NCBI GenBank assembly: GCA_002189035.1
Contig: NEEC01000004.1
Coordinates: 2,418,001 to 2,482,000, forward strand
Origin: Utricularia gibba
Taxonomy: Eukaryota; Streptophyta; Magnoliopsida; Lamiales; Lentibulariaceae
Direction of reading: 5' to 3'
Length of the DNA stretch: 64,000 nucleotides
In this document: positions 48,237 to 59,119 of the stretch, piece by piece
Position numbering within the stretch: position 1 is the stretch's first letter
Layout of the letters: each line of letters starts with the position of its first letter
The notes under the pieces: model-generated
What the model was told of the DNA's origin: nothing
The model's input: the letters and a program-made list of their open reading frames with translations, nothing else
Databases searched by the model: none
Program-made: the position numbers and the translations under genes

Positions 48237-49592
48237 TGATGCATGTCATTTCCACAAAAAAAAATTTAATATTTTTAAAACTCGTAAAACACAAAAGTGT
48301 AGTACGGATGTCGAAAGTAGGGAGTTGTTTTTCAATGAAAAGTGATGTTACACCAAATACAACTATCACGATTTGTAAACGATTTTGTAAAGTAAAGGTT
48401 CGAGAAACGTAAATGATGAAGCTTGAATAAGAGGATAAGAGGGTTGTAAACAAATAACAGAAATAAACATAAGCGATGTACCTTAAATAAAGCGAATGTT
48501 CTTGAGTTTGGAATCCTACCCAGCTATGTTCGTTGCGTCTTCACTCTTCTCTGGTCTTCTCGAGTATTCGGTTATAGGAGTAAGTAATTGCCTATCCTCC
48601 CCTATATTCTCTTGCAAGAAGGTATGGAAATAGCCCGATGTGTCTCATCCTTGGAAGAACGTGAGAATAAGAGTTCCTGCCAGCGTACCCTTACGGCCAA
48701 ATTGTGCGCGTGTGCCCGAATGTTGCCAATTACCTAATGAGTTCAGATACTAGGTCACTATTTGTTCATTGATCCTGAGGTACGCCCACAGACAAAACGT
48801 TGTCTCCCTCCTACAAAAAGGCATGAGTTGGTGCTTTCCATCTTGCTTCTCTTCAAAACTCGCCGATAGTGATCAGCTAACCATGAATCTTGAATAAGGG
48901 GACTGTTACAGAAAGACTGTAACATAGTCGCATGAAGACATACAGAACTCGTTCGGAATCAAAGAAAAGATGAAGATAAACTAACGAAAGATAGATTTGG
49001 GAGTATCCCAACCCAGAAACGGAAGTTTCTAGCCACAAATGGCCATACAAACTAAAGAAAACGAAAGCAAGGTTCTAGAGAGAAGTTAGAGGAAAACCCT
49101 CTAGAGAGAGAAACAGAAGTCTAAACTAAACTAAAAGTTCAACTAAAACTTGTTCAAACTGAATTAAGCTGAACTATTTTGTCTGAATTTTCGTGTTCCT
49201 CTGGTTCTGCTGGACTAGAGTGACTTGCAAGCAAACGTCTACTCTAACTCTGGTATGTTAATGATTTCGTTTGCCAGCAACTCTCGTATTCCGTACGTCG
49301 AGGCTCATGATTAGGCGTCTGCAATCTTCTGGAAATCAAGGAGATGTCAGTTCGAGAAGATCCATTTTGTTGCCATCTGCTACCCTCGTTCTCTCACTTC
49401 ATGTCACGTGTGCGCCTCTAGAAAAACTTAAATAAAACTACTAAAATTATTAGATAAAATATAAGATTTAGGATAATTACCCTAAACTAGATAAAAATCT
49501 AAATCTCATATTATAGACCTCTAATTAGACAATTTTAATTGCATTTAGACATAACAACAGTCTAAAAAATAATGAGAAAATAACACTTAAAA
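48237..49592 (-). mobile_element. Solo LTR 'D'
   Basis: A 1356-bp element starts TGATGCATGTCATTTCC and ends GAGAAAATAACACTTAAAA, corresponding to the better preserved TGTTGCATGTCG...CACTTAACA ends of copy B. The flanks ACAAT (48232-48236) and ATAAT (49593-49597) are a 5-bp duplication with one transition. It is nearly collinear with solo LTR C over its whole length in the opposite orientation. No internal coding region is present. Confidence 0.8.
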
Positions 49593-49915
49593 ATAATAAA
49601 AAATTAGCTTTATTGGGAGCATGCACCATTAGTTAATGCATTATATTCCCATTGTTCACTCCAATAGAGATGGAGGCATTACATCAATTCAGAGCATGAA
49701 GGAGCTCGAGCCTATTCAAACTTGAGCCTCCTCGAACTCAAGCTGAGCTTTAAGCCTCCTTGAGCTCGAGCTTGAGCATAGGTTGGTAAGCTTGGGCTTG
49801 ATGTAAAGGTGGGAGAGTTGAGCCAAGAAGAAAATAGAAATAAAAGCTGAATGAAAGACACTAAATCTCAAGGTGAAAGAAAAAGAAGATTTTTGAAATG
49901 ATAAGAAAGAAGAAA
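49593..49915. other. Spacer between solo LTRs D and B
   Basis: No gene. Contains the GAGCTCGAG-rich block at about 49700-49790, probably the right part of a small repeat split by LTR D. D and B have different target duplications, so this is flanking DNA and not the interior of one retrotransposon. Confidence 0.5.
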
Positions 49916-50621
49916 TGTTGCATGTCGTTTCCTCAACAAATTTTAAATATTTATAAAACGTAAAATACAAAAAACGTAGTACGAGTATCGATCTCAGGGA
50001 GTTTTTCGTGAAAAGTGTTTATAAGAAACTTTCACAAAATATCACGGTTTTGCAAAAGGGGTTTTTAGCCACAAATGGCCATCAAACGAAATTAGAAACT
50101 AAGTTCTCCTCCTCCTTGAAGGGAGGAAGACCTCAAAAGTTCTAAGTCTAGAAAGGAAAATGGCAAAAGTTCGAAACTAAGTGCTTGAAGTGGCTTTTAT
50201 ATCACTCTCCCACGTGCATTAACTCCTTTGAGTCTCCTTCCCATCATTCCTTCAATCTTGCGTGCACCAGTAGCCTTCCTTTGCGTGCAAGTTAGCACCC
50301 AATCATTTCTGCAGGTTCTGACATGCCGTAAGTCAGGGGCCTTGACCAACGTCAGTCTTCTGTCTATGATTGTTCCAAGTCGTGTACAAAGCACAAAAAT
50401 CAGACTCCGACCACCTGCAATACTCCTGCAACACTCCACGACAGTCTTCTGACATTGTCAGTCAAAGTGTGAGAAAAAAGACATAAAATATATACAAAAT
50501 AGGAAAATATGATTTTTCTAAGGGATACAATATTTATCAATATTAATCCTAAATTGGGCAACTTAGCACTAGATTAATACATAATAATACTTAATAAATA
50601 ATTAGAAAATGACACTTAACA
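49916..50621 (-). mobile_element. Solo LTR 'B', internally deleted, perfect AGAAA target duplication
   Basis: The 706-bp element begins TGTTGCATGTCGTTTCC and ends AAATGACACTTAACA, flanked by AGAAA at 49911-49915 and 50622-50626. It matches solo LTR A at high identity but lacks the segment equivalent to about 9908-10500. In A this deleted segment is bounded by two copies of GGTTTTTA, which suggests loss by recombination or slippage between them. Open frames inside mirror those in A and are not genes. Confidence 0.9.
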
Positions 50622-50626
50622 AGAAA

Positions 50627-53176
50627 TATCTCCACCACCTTGAAGAACACTACACAAACTTTTTTTTGGGGAGGGGGGGGGGGAGGGGGAGATATGGGGA
50701 AAAACTTATAGAAAGAATGAAGATGATGAATCATGAACCAAGCCCTCTTTTGAATATTTCTTTCGCTTATGAAGAACATTATTCTTAGCTTAGAATAGTT
50801 TTAGCTTTTTCGTACAATTGTTTACGATTCCAAGTACTACTTACTTTGTTGTTTCTTTTCTTGGTATCACATTGTGGAACGAAGATAGTTTTCATATTAT
50901 GTTATGAGAGTGTTTTAATTTTTTTAATATAAATAGTTAAGCACTTAGAGGGTGCCTTGGGATAAAAAAGGAATAGTGTAAATCATCATTTTGATCTCTT
51001 TAGTCAGAATTACATCACTTCCTTAATAAATTAGGATAGATTCAGAAGAGGTGGTAGTACCACTCATCTTAAGTAGCACTAATTAAAGATAGATCAAATA
51101 TTAAGGAAAAACAAAATTTTGGGTAGATCTTAGATTTTGCTAATTAGATACATGATTTGTAGTTTAAATAAAGTTATTTTAGTGATAAGTATGCAGCCCT
51201 TAGAAATTCCAAGACATTACTTCGATTAATTTTAGATAAAGATCTATTTTTACTTGTTTACTGTTTTTCTGCATATTATAGTCAAATTGCTTTAATTTTA
51301 GCTTAGATTAAATCTCTCAACCTTGACAAAAATAGGATACATCAAACTTTACACAACAAGCATATAGCTACTTGTGTTCAATCATGATCCTTTATGCTAA
51401 TATTTGTTGTATGATTAGATGTGAATTAAATTTATAAATTTTATTTGATAGGATAATTTGCAATTTAAATGATTTGCATAATTTTTCGTTTATCAGACAT
51501 GTATTTGATTATATGTTTTACTATATGAATGCAGCTTCTATTTTATCTAAATCCATATACTTGATTGTAAAAACGTATGACCATGGATGATGCCATTAAT
51601 CTTAGACATAACTAGCTCATACACGTCAAGAATATAATACTTATGTATCACAATGTCAATAGCAATCATGTCTCTATTATATTCAAACAAATATAAACCT
51701 AAATTAACCCTAAACACCCCAAAATCGTATTTATGAAAGGATTTTCAATTAAATCTGAATTAACCCGAAACCATGATCTTAAATCATAAATCCTAAGTTC
51801 TACCCCCTAAACTCGAAACTGTATATCCTACATGATCAAACTAACATCTAATAGTTAATTTCCATTCCAATTTTGAATTAATTTCAATTGCAAATCCGAA
51901 CCCAAAATAGATGCCAGATTCTCAATTGAACAACCAAAATCAATTTTTTTTATTCCACCCCATTAATGTATTTTGAAGTATGTTTCATTATCCTGTGACT
52001 CATTATGGATTTCAAGTGTTTGTCAATTTCTAACATAATAATTATCGACAGCATCATATACTACTCTCATTACCCTTGTCGGGCATAATCATAATCCTTC
52101 ATAAGTCTTTTTTCCTAAATTCTTTATGAGGTGACCTAGAACATTCTATATCCAAATCCCTTGTGATATCTTCTGATGCACCATGTCTTCCAATATCTAG
52201 ATAACAGCTTACCGAGCTCTGTCTACCAAATCTTTTCTCACCTTTGTAGCTTCATGTGGACATGTTTCGGTTGAGCCTTATTAAAGTTGTCCTTTCGGGG
52301 GCATTTTTCTAGTTTCCCAAGCATTTTTCTAGTTGAATATTATTTAATAATGATGTCATTATGACCAGAATTACATCTTTGTAAAGGTGACTTAAATCTG
52401 GTGAAATATAAATATTTTTAACCTGTCGATAGATGTAATGATATTTTTTAGCATTATTTTTTTTACTATTTGCTTCCTATGTGTAATATAAATATTATAG
52501 AAAATAACGACATCTATGAGACTTTTTGTACATTTAAAATGCATTTATTGGCTCAGTTATTTTGTTGCCTCATATCCTAAAAAAATTATGCATTTAAAAA
52601 GTCATCCATATTCAATCAAGGGATCACTTACGAGTTGTGTTGAGCTAGCAAGCGGATTGCAAGAGTGACTTAGAAATCTGATCAATTTTAGTATAATTTT
52701 TTTAAATGAAAAGATTTATAAATGACGTGGAATTTCCAAAGATGGTTCCTTGGCATAACAATTTCAAGTCATCCAGTCATCCCAAAATACATGTTTGCAT
52801 TAAACTTATGTTTATTAATGATATATGATGGCGTAAATAAATAAATAAATAAATAAATATTTCAATATTTTATAAAAAAGTACATGTACTTCATTTAAGT
52901 AAAAAAAAAAGTACACGTATTTTGCAAATGATTTAAGGTATGCATATAAAAAATGAGGCCTCTTTTTGGGCGTTGATGAGATTTGATATTAAATTAAGTA
53001 TTGAAGACATTTATTTATTTAAACTCACTTTTATTTATTAAATAGTGATTGGAAAATGGGCGGCAGGGTTTAGTAACGCATTTGTGGAGGGTGCCTTCAT
53101 CAAAATAGTGTCGTGTATGCGACTAGAAACCCACTCCAAGCTCAAGGACTGTAAATTTTTCTTCTTTTTTGTTTTT
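50627..53176. other. AT-rich intergenic region, nothing recognised
   Basis: No coding pattern, RNA gene or transposon motif was found. A G-rich run lies near 50669-50690 and an AAAT-type simple repeat near 52836-52860. The last 130 bases probably belong to the 3' untranslated region of the WEB-family gene. Confidence 0.5.
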
Positions 53177-53826
53177 TCACATCGTCTTCTTGGCCAGGAA
53201 CCCTCGTACGAACGAAGGAATAGCCGCCCACTTCTTCTTCTTCGTTACTTTAACAGACGAATGTCTCCGCAGCGGCGTCGCTTCCCCTGCGGGAGGATCC
53301 GCAAACGTGACAAACCTGCTCTCTTCAACATACTTGACATCCTCGTTCTTCTGCGATGCGCAGCCGTACTTGTCGTGGGCGGCGTTGCGGATCTTCAGCT
53401 TCTCCAGTTCGAGTCGGGTGCTGTGGAGCTCTTGCTGCAATGACAATATACTCCTTGCCATTTCAACGCTCTCCAACCGCGCCTTCCTCAGGCTCTCTTC
53501 CAGCTCCGGTATCGGATCCGGATCCGGATCGTACGCGCCTCTCTCCATCTACGATACCGAGTCGTAATCAATGCACATTTTGCATATTCCAAGTATGAAA
53601 TCGAAACATGTCTAATATGGATATGGATTGTATTCTCCTAGATATTCCGAATTTCGGTTTCAGAAAAAAAAAAATGATGACTTCCTCTCACCTGTCTGTG
53701 TTTCATCTTGTTGGCGTAGACGTGGCTGGCGAGGACCCTTTCCCCGAACAAGACCACCGCTTCTTTCACCGATCGGAAAGGGGCGCTGGTGTCGATCTCC
53801 GCCTTGGAACCGCCACCGTTTTCCAT
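53177..53826 (-). CDS. WEB-family protein (short coiled-coil, DUF827-like)
   Basis: WEB proteins (weak chloroplast movement under blue light and relatives) are plant coiled-coil proteins; the short members have no established biochemical role. Two exons, 53692-53826 and 53177-53548, join in phase to 168 aa. The signature [20 protein letters not shown] lies at residues 12-31. A Glu/Leu-rich coiled coil follows ([20 protein letters not shown], then [18 protein letters not shown]), and the tail is basic (KVTKKKKW). The start is the first ATG and the motif position matches the family. The C-terminal FLAKKTM end and the length fit the small WEB group. No lesion seen. Confidence 0.88.
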
Positions 53827-54662
53827 GCTTCTACTTCCACTGTAAACCAGTGCGGAAAGTGGATGCCTTTCACATGAATATTATGATGAAGGAATTGGTT
53901 GGTTCTTTTCTTCACTTTTACTTCACTCCGATTCTCTTGTGGAAATCCAATCACTACTTCACGTTAAGGTGACAAACAGAAAAGAAAATCTACACATGTC
54001 ATGTCATCAGTAAAATCAAGGTGACAACAGATGAGGATGCCAATCAAGGGAATACAATGAGGGGGATGCGGCTTCGTATTGTCGGTTCTGGGTAATGAAA
54101 GTGAATGGAATCATGAATCAGCAGCCTAACAGAAGTGCTGCGTTACTGTGGGAGATCGCATTACTGCAGATATATATCTCTCTTTATTCATTTGGAAATT
54201 TCGAGGGAGGAAAGATATTCTGTAGTACAACATCTCATAGTATTCCAAACTTTCTGGGATGGGCACCCGAAGTAGTATTCTAATTTTATCTCAAGTTTTA
54301 CTCCGGCTCTTTCCAACTCTCTTGTTTGGAAAACTGGTTTAGTTGCCTGCATTACATTCTCTTAGTTTTCTTGTTGAAATCCAACCACTGAACCCAAATA
54401 CACGAAGACTGAGTCACAGACACGGCCCAGATAACAGGCAGGGGCTCAGTCCCTGATCATAAAACAGAAAGGCGATGCCACTACAACAAATCATGAACAA
54501 GATTAAAACACAGTAGCTAACCGTTTACCTATGAGGCAGATGCCACGTCTAGCAAGGAGCTTGGGATTGGATCCCTTACCTAATTACTACTACACCTCGT
54601 CATGTACTCACTTCTTGGGGTATGAGCCACAGATAGCGTCTATGGCGAAATGCCTAAGACCC
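53827..54662. other. Intergenic: WEB promoter and AHL 3' region
   Basis: Upstream of the WEB start the sequence turns AT-rich, then CT-rich near 54290-54360. The last few hundred bases are probably the AHL 3' untranslated region. Short open frames have no motif. Confidence 0.5.
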
Positions 54663-56699
54663 TTAAAAATTTAGGGGGCTCTCCGGACCACCAGACGAGC
54701 CGCTAGGGGATCCTCTTGAAGGAGAGCTACTGCCCACACCATCCACGTCTGCACTGCTGACGTTCATGTTCAGAGGAGCTGTTGTCGGCTGGGTTGTGTT
54801 TGTTTTAGCTTCCCTGTTAACTTCAGGAAGAAAGCTTCCAGCTATTACCTGAAGCATCAGAGTCAGAACACATGTTCCACAGAAAATACAATTTGATGAA
54901 TATAACTTTACAAAGTGTCATGTTTAACTCATGAAAGGAGTGTTACATATTGAAGATCAACAAGTGAAGATGGAAGGCTACAAAGATGACTGACCTGCAC
55001 TGGGGAGGCTGCAACTAGGGAACCAGCCACACAACCACCAAGGACTCTTCCATCGGACCCAGACAAAAGAACGCTCAAACCACCGGTTCTAGTCTTGTGA
55101 CCACCAGCTTCGGATAAAAGAAATGAGCCACGAAGCGACAATATGTCAAATTGTCCCTGTATTAGTGATCACCATGGCCATAAGGGAAAAGGCTATCAAA
55201 CATATTTAAGAATATTAGTTCTATTACTAGATCAAAGGGAAAAGGATGTGGACAGTGAATCCACCACAAGAAACAGTCAACTACTGTCACTGCATGCTTA
55301 CACATGTTAAGAACAATTAATATACATTTGAAAGTCCAAGAACAACCTCATATGTTGTGGCGGTACCAGACGATGCAGCTTGGTAGAGTGACACACTTGA
55401 AATAGCTCCAATGGCAGAGAGCACACAGACACCCCTAGATCCATCTTTTTGGGAAAGAGCAAGTATTTTTGAAGCGACATCCTGAAATACAAGCACGAAC
55501 CACGATGGAACAATTCATGTAAATTGACAACTATGTAGCAACCATGACAAAACCTGTGTAAAAACTTGTGTAGCACACAGATACAGTGAATCCAAAGCAC
55601 GATATATGCTAACTATAGATAATATTGAAAGTAAGTGTCATTGGCAACAGAAAATAAGTTTTTAGCATTACCTCTCCAGCATCCACATTGAAAACATGCG
55701 GTCTGAAACCAGTACCAGTAGAACCTGTATGACACTTACATTAGACTTCGTGAAATGGAACAAAGCAAGAAAGGGGAACAAAAGAAGAACAAGGGAATTT
55801 CATGTTTCCTATTAATACAGTTAACAGAGAAAAAAACGAAAACTACGGATCACACGAAATATATCCGTAAGAGAGAAAACCGGACAATATTAATACAGCA
55901 ATCCCACATTAATGCGCAGGAATCTGGTCGGAAGGTGAGGAAATATAACTAAAAGAAAATTAGCATTCCACAGCGAAAACATTGTTACATAATCATTACA
56001 ATTCAACTCAAACGTGAACGAAAATTTTCTGCCTCAGATTCTGGATTTAGGAAAAAGATTAATGCATGAGATACCATCCAGTATTTTGAAATATCTTATA
56101 GCCATGAAAACACGGTCCTACAATCAATTTGCACAACAAGATATTAATATTACAAATTAAAAATTGAGATCTATATAAACAATTCATAAAAAAAACTAAG
56201 AAACGGCTAAAGGAACAACCTTTTAGAGAAGTGAGCAATTTCTCCATTTGGATCTCTCTCAAAATACAGAAAATCGAGAATTACCTAAACTCTCCTTCCG
56301 AGGTTTCTTATTGCAAGAGCCACGTGGTCTTCCCCTTGGCCTCTTAGCTGGCACCGTGGCGCCACCCTCCTGCGGTGAGAAAGCAGGCGACTGTAACGAA
56401 GTCAGGGGAGTGGTTGAACTGCCGTCAGGCGCGTACTTTCTAGGCCGCCCTCTTTTTCGTCTCTGTTCGGAATTTTCCGAGATACCAAGCTGATTGAGCA
56501 CAGCGTTGCTATTGGGTACCGACTGGAACTTCATTGGGGTTGAACCCATTTGGCCGAACACGGTAGCAGAATTTCCATCATTGAAAGAAATGGGAGATAT
56601 TTGATGATCAAGCTGCGGTCTCGAAGCCGCGGGATTGCTAACAGTCAGCGGAGAGTTCATGTCAGCGCCGGTGAAGCTGAACGGCCCACGGCCTGCCAT
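54663..56699 (-). CDS. AHL: AT-hook motif nuclear-localized protein (AHL), two AT-hooks plus PPC domain
   Basis: AHL proteins bind AT-rich DNA through AT-hooks and assemble through the PPC/DUF296 domain; they act in the nucleus as chromatin-linked regulators of growth. Five exons join in frame: 56285-56699, 55672-55724, 55347-55481, 54995-55156 and 54663-54848, giving 316 aa. AT-hook 1 is RKRGRPRKY (residues 81-89). AT-hook 2 is KRPRGRPRGS (about 119-128). The PPC domain spans about residues 145-265: FRPHVFNVDAGEDVASKI, then GVCVLSAIGAISSVSLYQ, then GQFDILSLRGSFLLSE, and GGCVAGSLVAASPVQVIAGS. Two hooks with introns in the PPC domain fit the intron-containing AHL clade. The ATG at 56699 is the first in frame; the reading frame extends upstream without an ATG. 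A 451-bp intron (56764-57214) probably lies in the 5' leader. Confidence 0.93.
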
Positions 56700-57642
56700 T
56701 ACAACTGCTTCTTTAGATCTGCCCGACACTGAACCGGATACTGGTACAGATTTGCACGTCTACCTGAAGATTGCACAAGCAGCTGATGTAAAAGCTATTA
56801 AGCATTCCCAGTAGGTAGAGTAGCCTCAATCACCACTACAAACCCTAATTAACAACATCATTCAAGAGCAGAGCCTCGAATCCAGATGAACTGAAATATA
56901 AGACCAAAAATTTGTCCTCTTGGAACCCTGGGAAAAATGAAAGGATAAATTTTTCTCCCAAAAAAACAAGAAAAGGTGTGAAATTTGCCTAGTGCGCCCC
57001 CAAAAATAAAATATTAATGCCACATAAAATATCCAGTGCTGAGGAGATTCGCTGTGAGAGAAACGGCATCCCGAGGTAAAACTCAACAAAGACGCCCACA
57101 GTTTCTCAGAGGATCAGTTCCGTGAACTCTTTCCTTCACCAATTTACAGCGAAAGAACCATAAACCCCCTCAAAATCCATGGAGAGGCTAACATCCCGAA
57201 TTCACACAAATTACCTGAGCATCAGGAAAATATTTCCGGGGGAAAGAGAAGGATGAAAGACACTAGGGTTCTTGGTGAAAAAACAAAAGAAAATGGGATG
57301 CGCATTTCTTATCCCCATTAATTTCTAGCCGTTGGATGTGGAGATGAACGGTGTAGTGGACGCACTAACGTGGTTTCTGGCGCACCGAGTAGGTGGCATG
57401 CCACCCCACCGCATTTCGAAGGGGAAACCCCAAAACTTTCACAACTCATCAATTTTTATAATCGATAGGCTTTTGAAAATAAGGTTACTTATCATTGCAT
57501 ACAAGGATATGGTCAGGTAGCAAAATAAGTGAAGTTGTACTAAGTACCATAACATGGGATGGATATGCAAGGAATAAAGAAAAAAGAAATTATAATTGAT
57601 TATTGGTTGAATATCTTACAAAACAATAGTCTAACTTCATTT
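56700..57642 (-). promoter_or_regulatory. AHL 5' leader with a probable leader intron, then promoter
   Basis: On the minus strand, GATGCTCAG/GTAATTTG gives a donor at 57214 and AATCTTCAG gives an acceptor at 56764, defining a likely 451-bp leader intron. Upstream of about 57260 lie the probable promoter and AT-rich spacer before the copia LTR at 57643. No TATA box was called. Confidence 0.5.
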
Positions 57643-59108
57643 TGTTAGGTTTATCGTAGACATTATATGTTCTCAATGCAGCAGAATTTAAAATTTTTTA
57701 AGAAACCTAAACTATAGATCTTAGAATACGGTATACATCAGATAAATCAATTCTAAAAATACATTTCAATGCATTTTGTTGTTCATCAATCGCCAATAGT
57801 AAATGGCTTTTATGATATTCACATATGAAGTACTTCGTCGATAACCTTATCAAGATCACAAAATGATGATCGATCTCTTCATATGTTAGTAGAGAAAGTC
57901 ACCTCTTGCAAATAAAACTCAGAGAGAATAGAAATATGAAAAAATTTCTACGGATCAAATATTTATGATTATTTTATATAGATATTTGGTAGCATATCTA
58001 ATCAAATTTCTGTAAAGATCTTATCTCATAGAAATCTAATAAATATACATATTTCCAAATCTTATCTATATCAAATCATTTATTTTGAGGTTAATAAATA
58101 TTAATCTCAAAATAATTTTTATTTAATTTATCTATTTTACTAATTATATTTCATGTAATTATATTATTCTATTTTAGATTGATGAGTGATTACTATTGTA
58201 TGTGACCTTATAGACTCTTCAATCAAGATCGTAATAATGAATTTTTTAATTAACTCTTAATTAACAAATTCATTATGATCGATCATGAGTGATTTCAAGC
58301 AATATATCATGATCCTCAAAATATAAGAATAATCATATGAACTGATTGAACATTTTTATGGCTAGCTACTATGCACTAAACAACTTTCATAATATTTATA
58401 TCTCATTTGATACCAAAACATATGATATCTTTCTAATGTATCAAACTTATAATTGAATTTAAGCACTAACATTCAATGACCTACTCAAATTCTTCGAGTG
58501 TTATTCAATGACCCTGTCACAGCTAAAATGAGTGATGAATCCTTTTTTAATCAATCAACTATCTCCAACCTTAATGAGTCGCATCCCTTCTCATTCATAC
58601 TAAGCAAGACATGATTAAACTCCCATTAGTAATGAACGAAAACGCAAGCTTAAGATCAAGATAACTTTGTTGACTTCAAGTCTAAGTTTACTTGCATGAC
58701 TGTCATATTCGAGATCTTGTTACTGACACTTGGTTAGCTTCCTGTAGTAGCATCTCGAAGACGAGTCATCCAGTGAATCGATTCTCTAATTGACATCCAC
58801 AAATTGGTTCTAGTAATCTCATTACATTAATTGTGAGAACCATTGGTTAAACAATTTAGGGAACTCAATATGTGCGAGCTTATCCATATTTGTGATGTCC
58901 TCATTTCACGAATACTTTAGCCATTGGACTTTTATCTTGAACATAAATATATGAAGAATCTCACATTATAATCATATCATAATTTCTACAACATATAGAT
59001 CAAATAGAAGATTTTATCAGTGATATAAATTTGATCACAATTCAAAATAAATATTAAAAGATAAGATTTGTCAATAAGTTGATTGTTTCTAAAACACATA
59101 TACTAACA
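57643..59108 (-). mobile_element. 3' LTR of a Ty1/copia element
   Basis: The 1466-bp block has perfect TGTTAG...CTAACA ends. Just to its right, AAGTGGAAGAT (read on the minus strand) is the polypurine tract that precedes a 3' LTR, and a copia RNase H end follows. The matching 5' LTR lies beyond the right edge of the window. Small open frames inside are not genes. Confidence 0.8.
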
Positions 59109-59119
59109 ATCTTCCACTT

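Noticed and set aside
48237-50621. LTRs D and B as the two ends of one retrotransposon
   Set aside because: They lie in the same orientation 323 bp apart, but have different target duplications and different subtypes, and no internal domain lies between them.
56700-56729. Longer N-terminus for AHL
   Set aside because: The codon at 56729 is GTG; the first in-frame ATG is at 56699.
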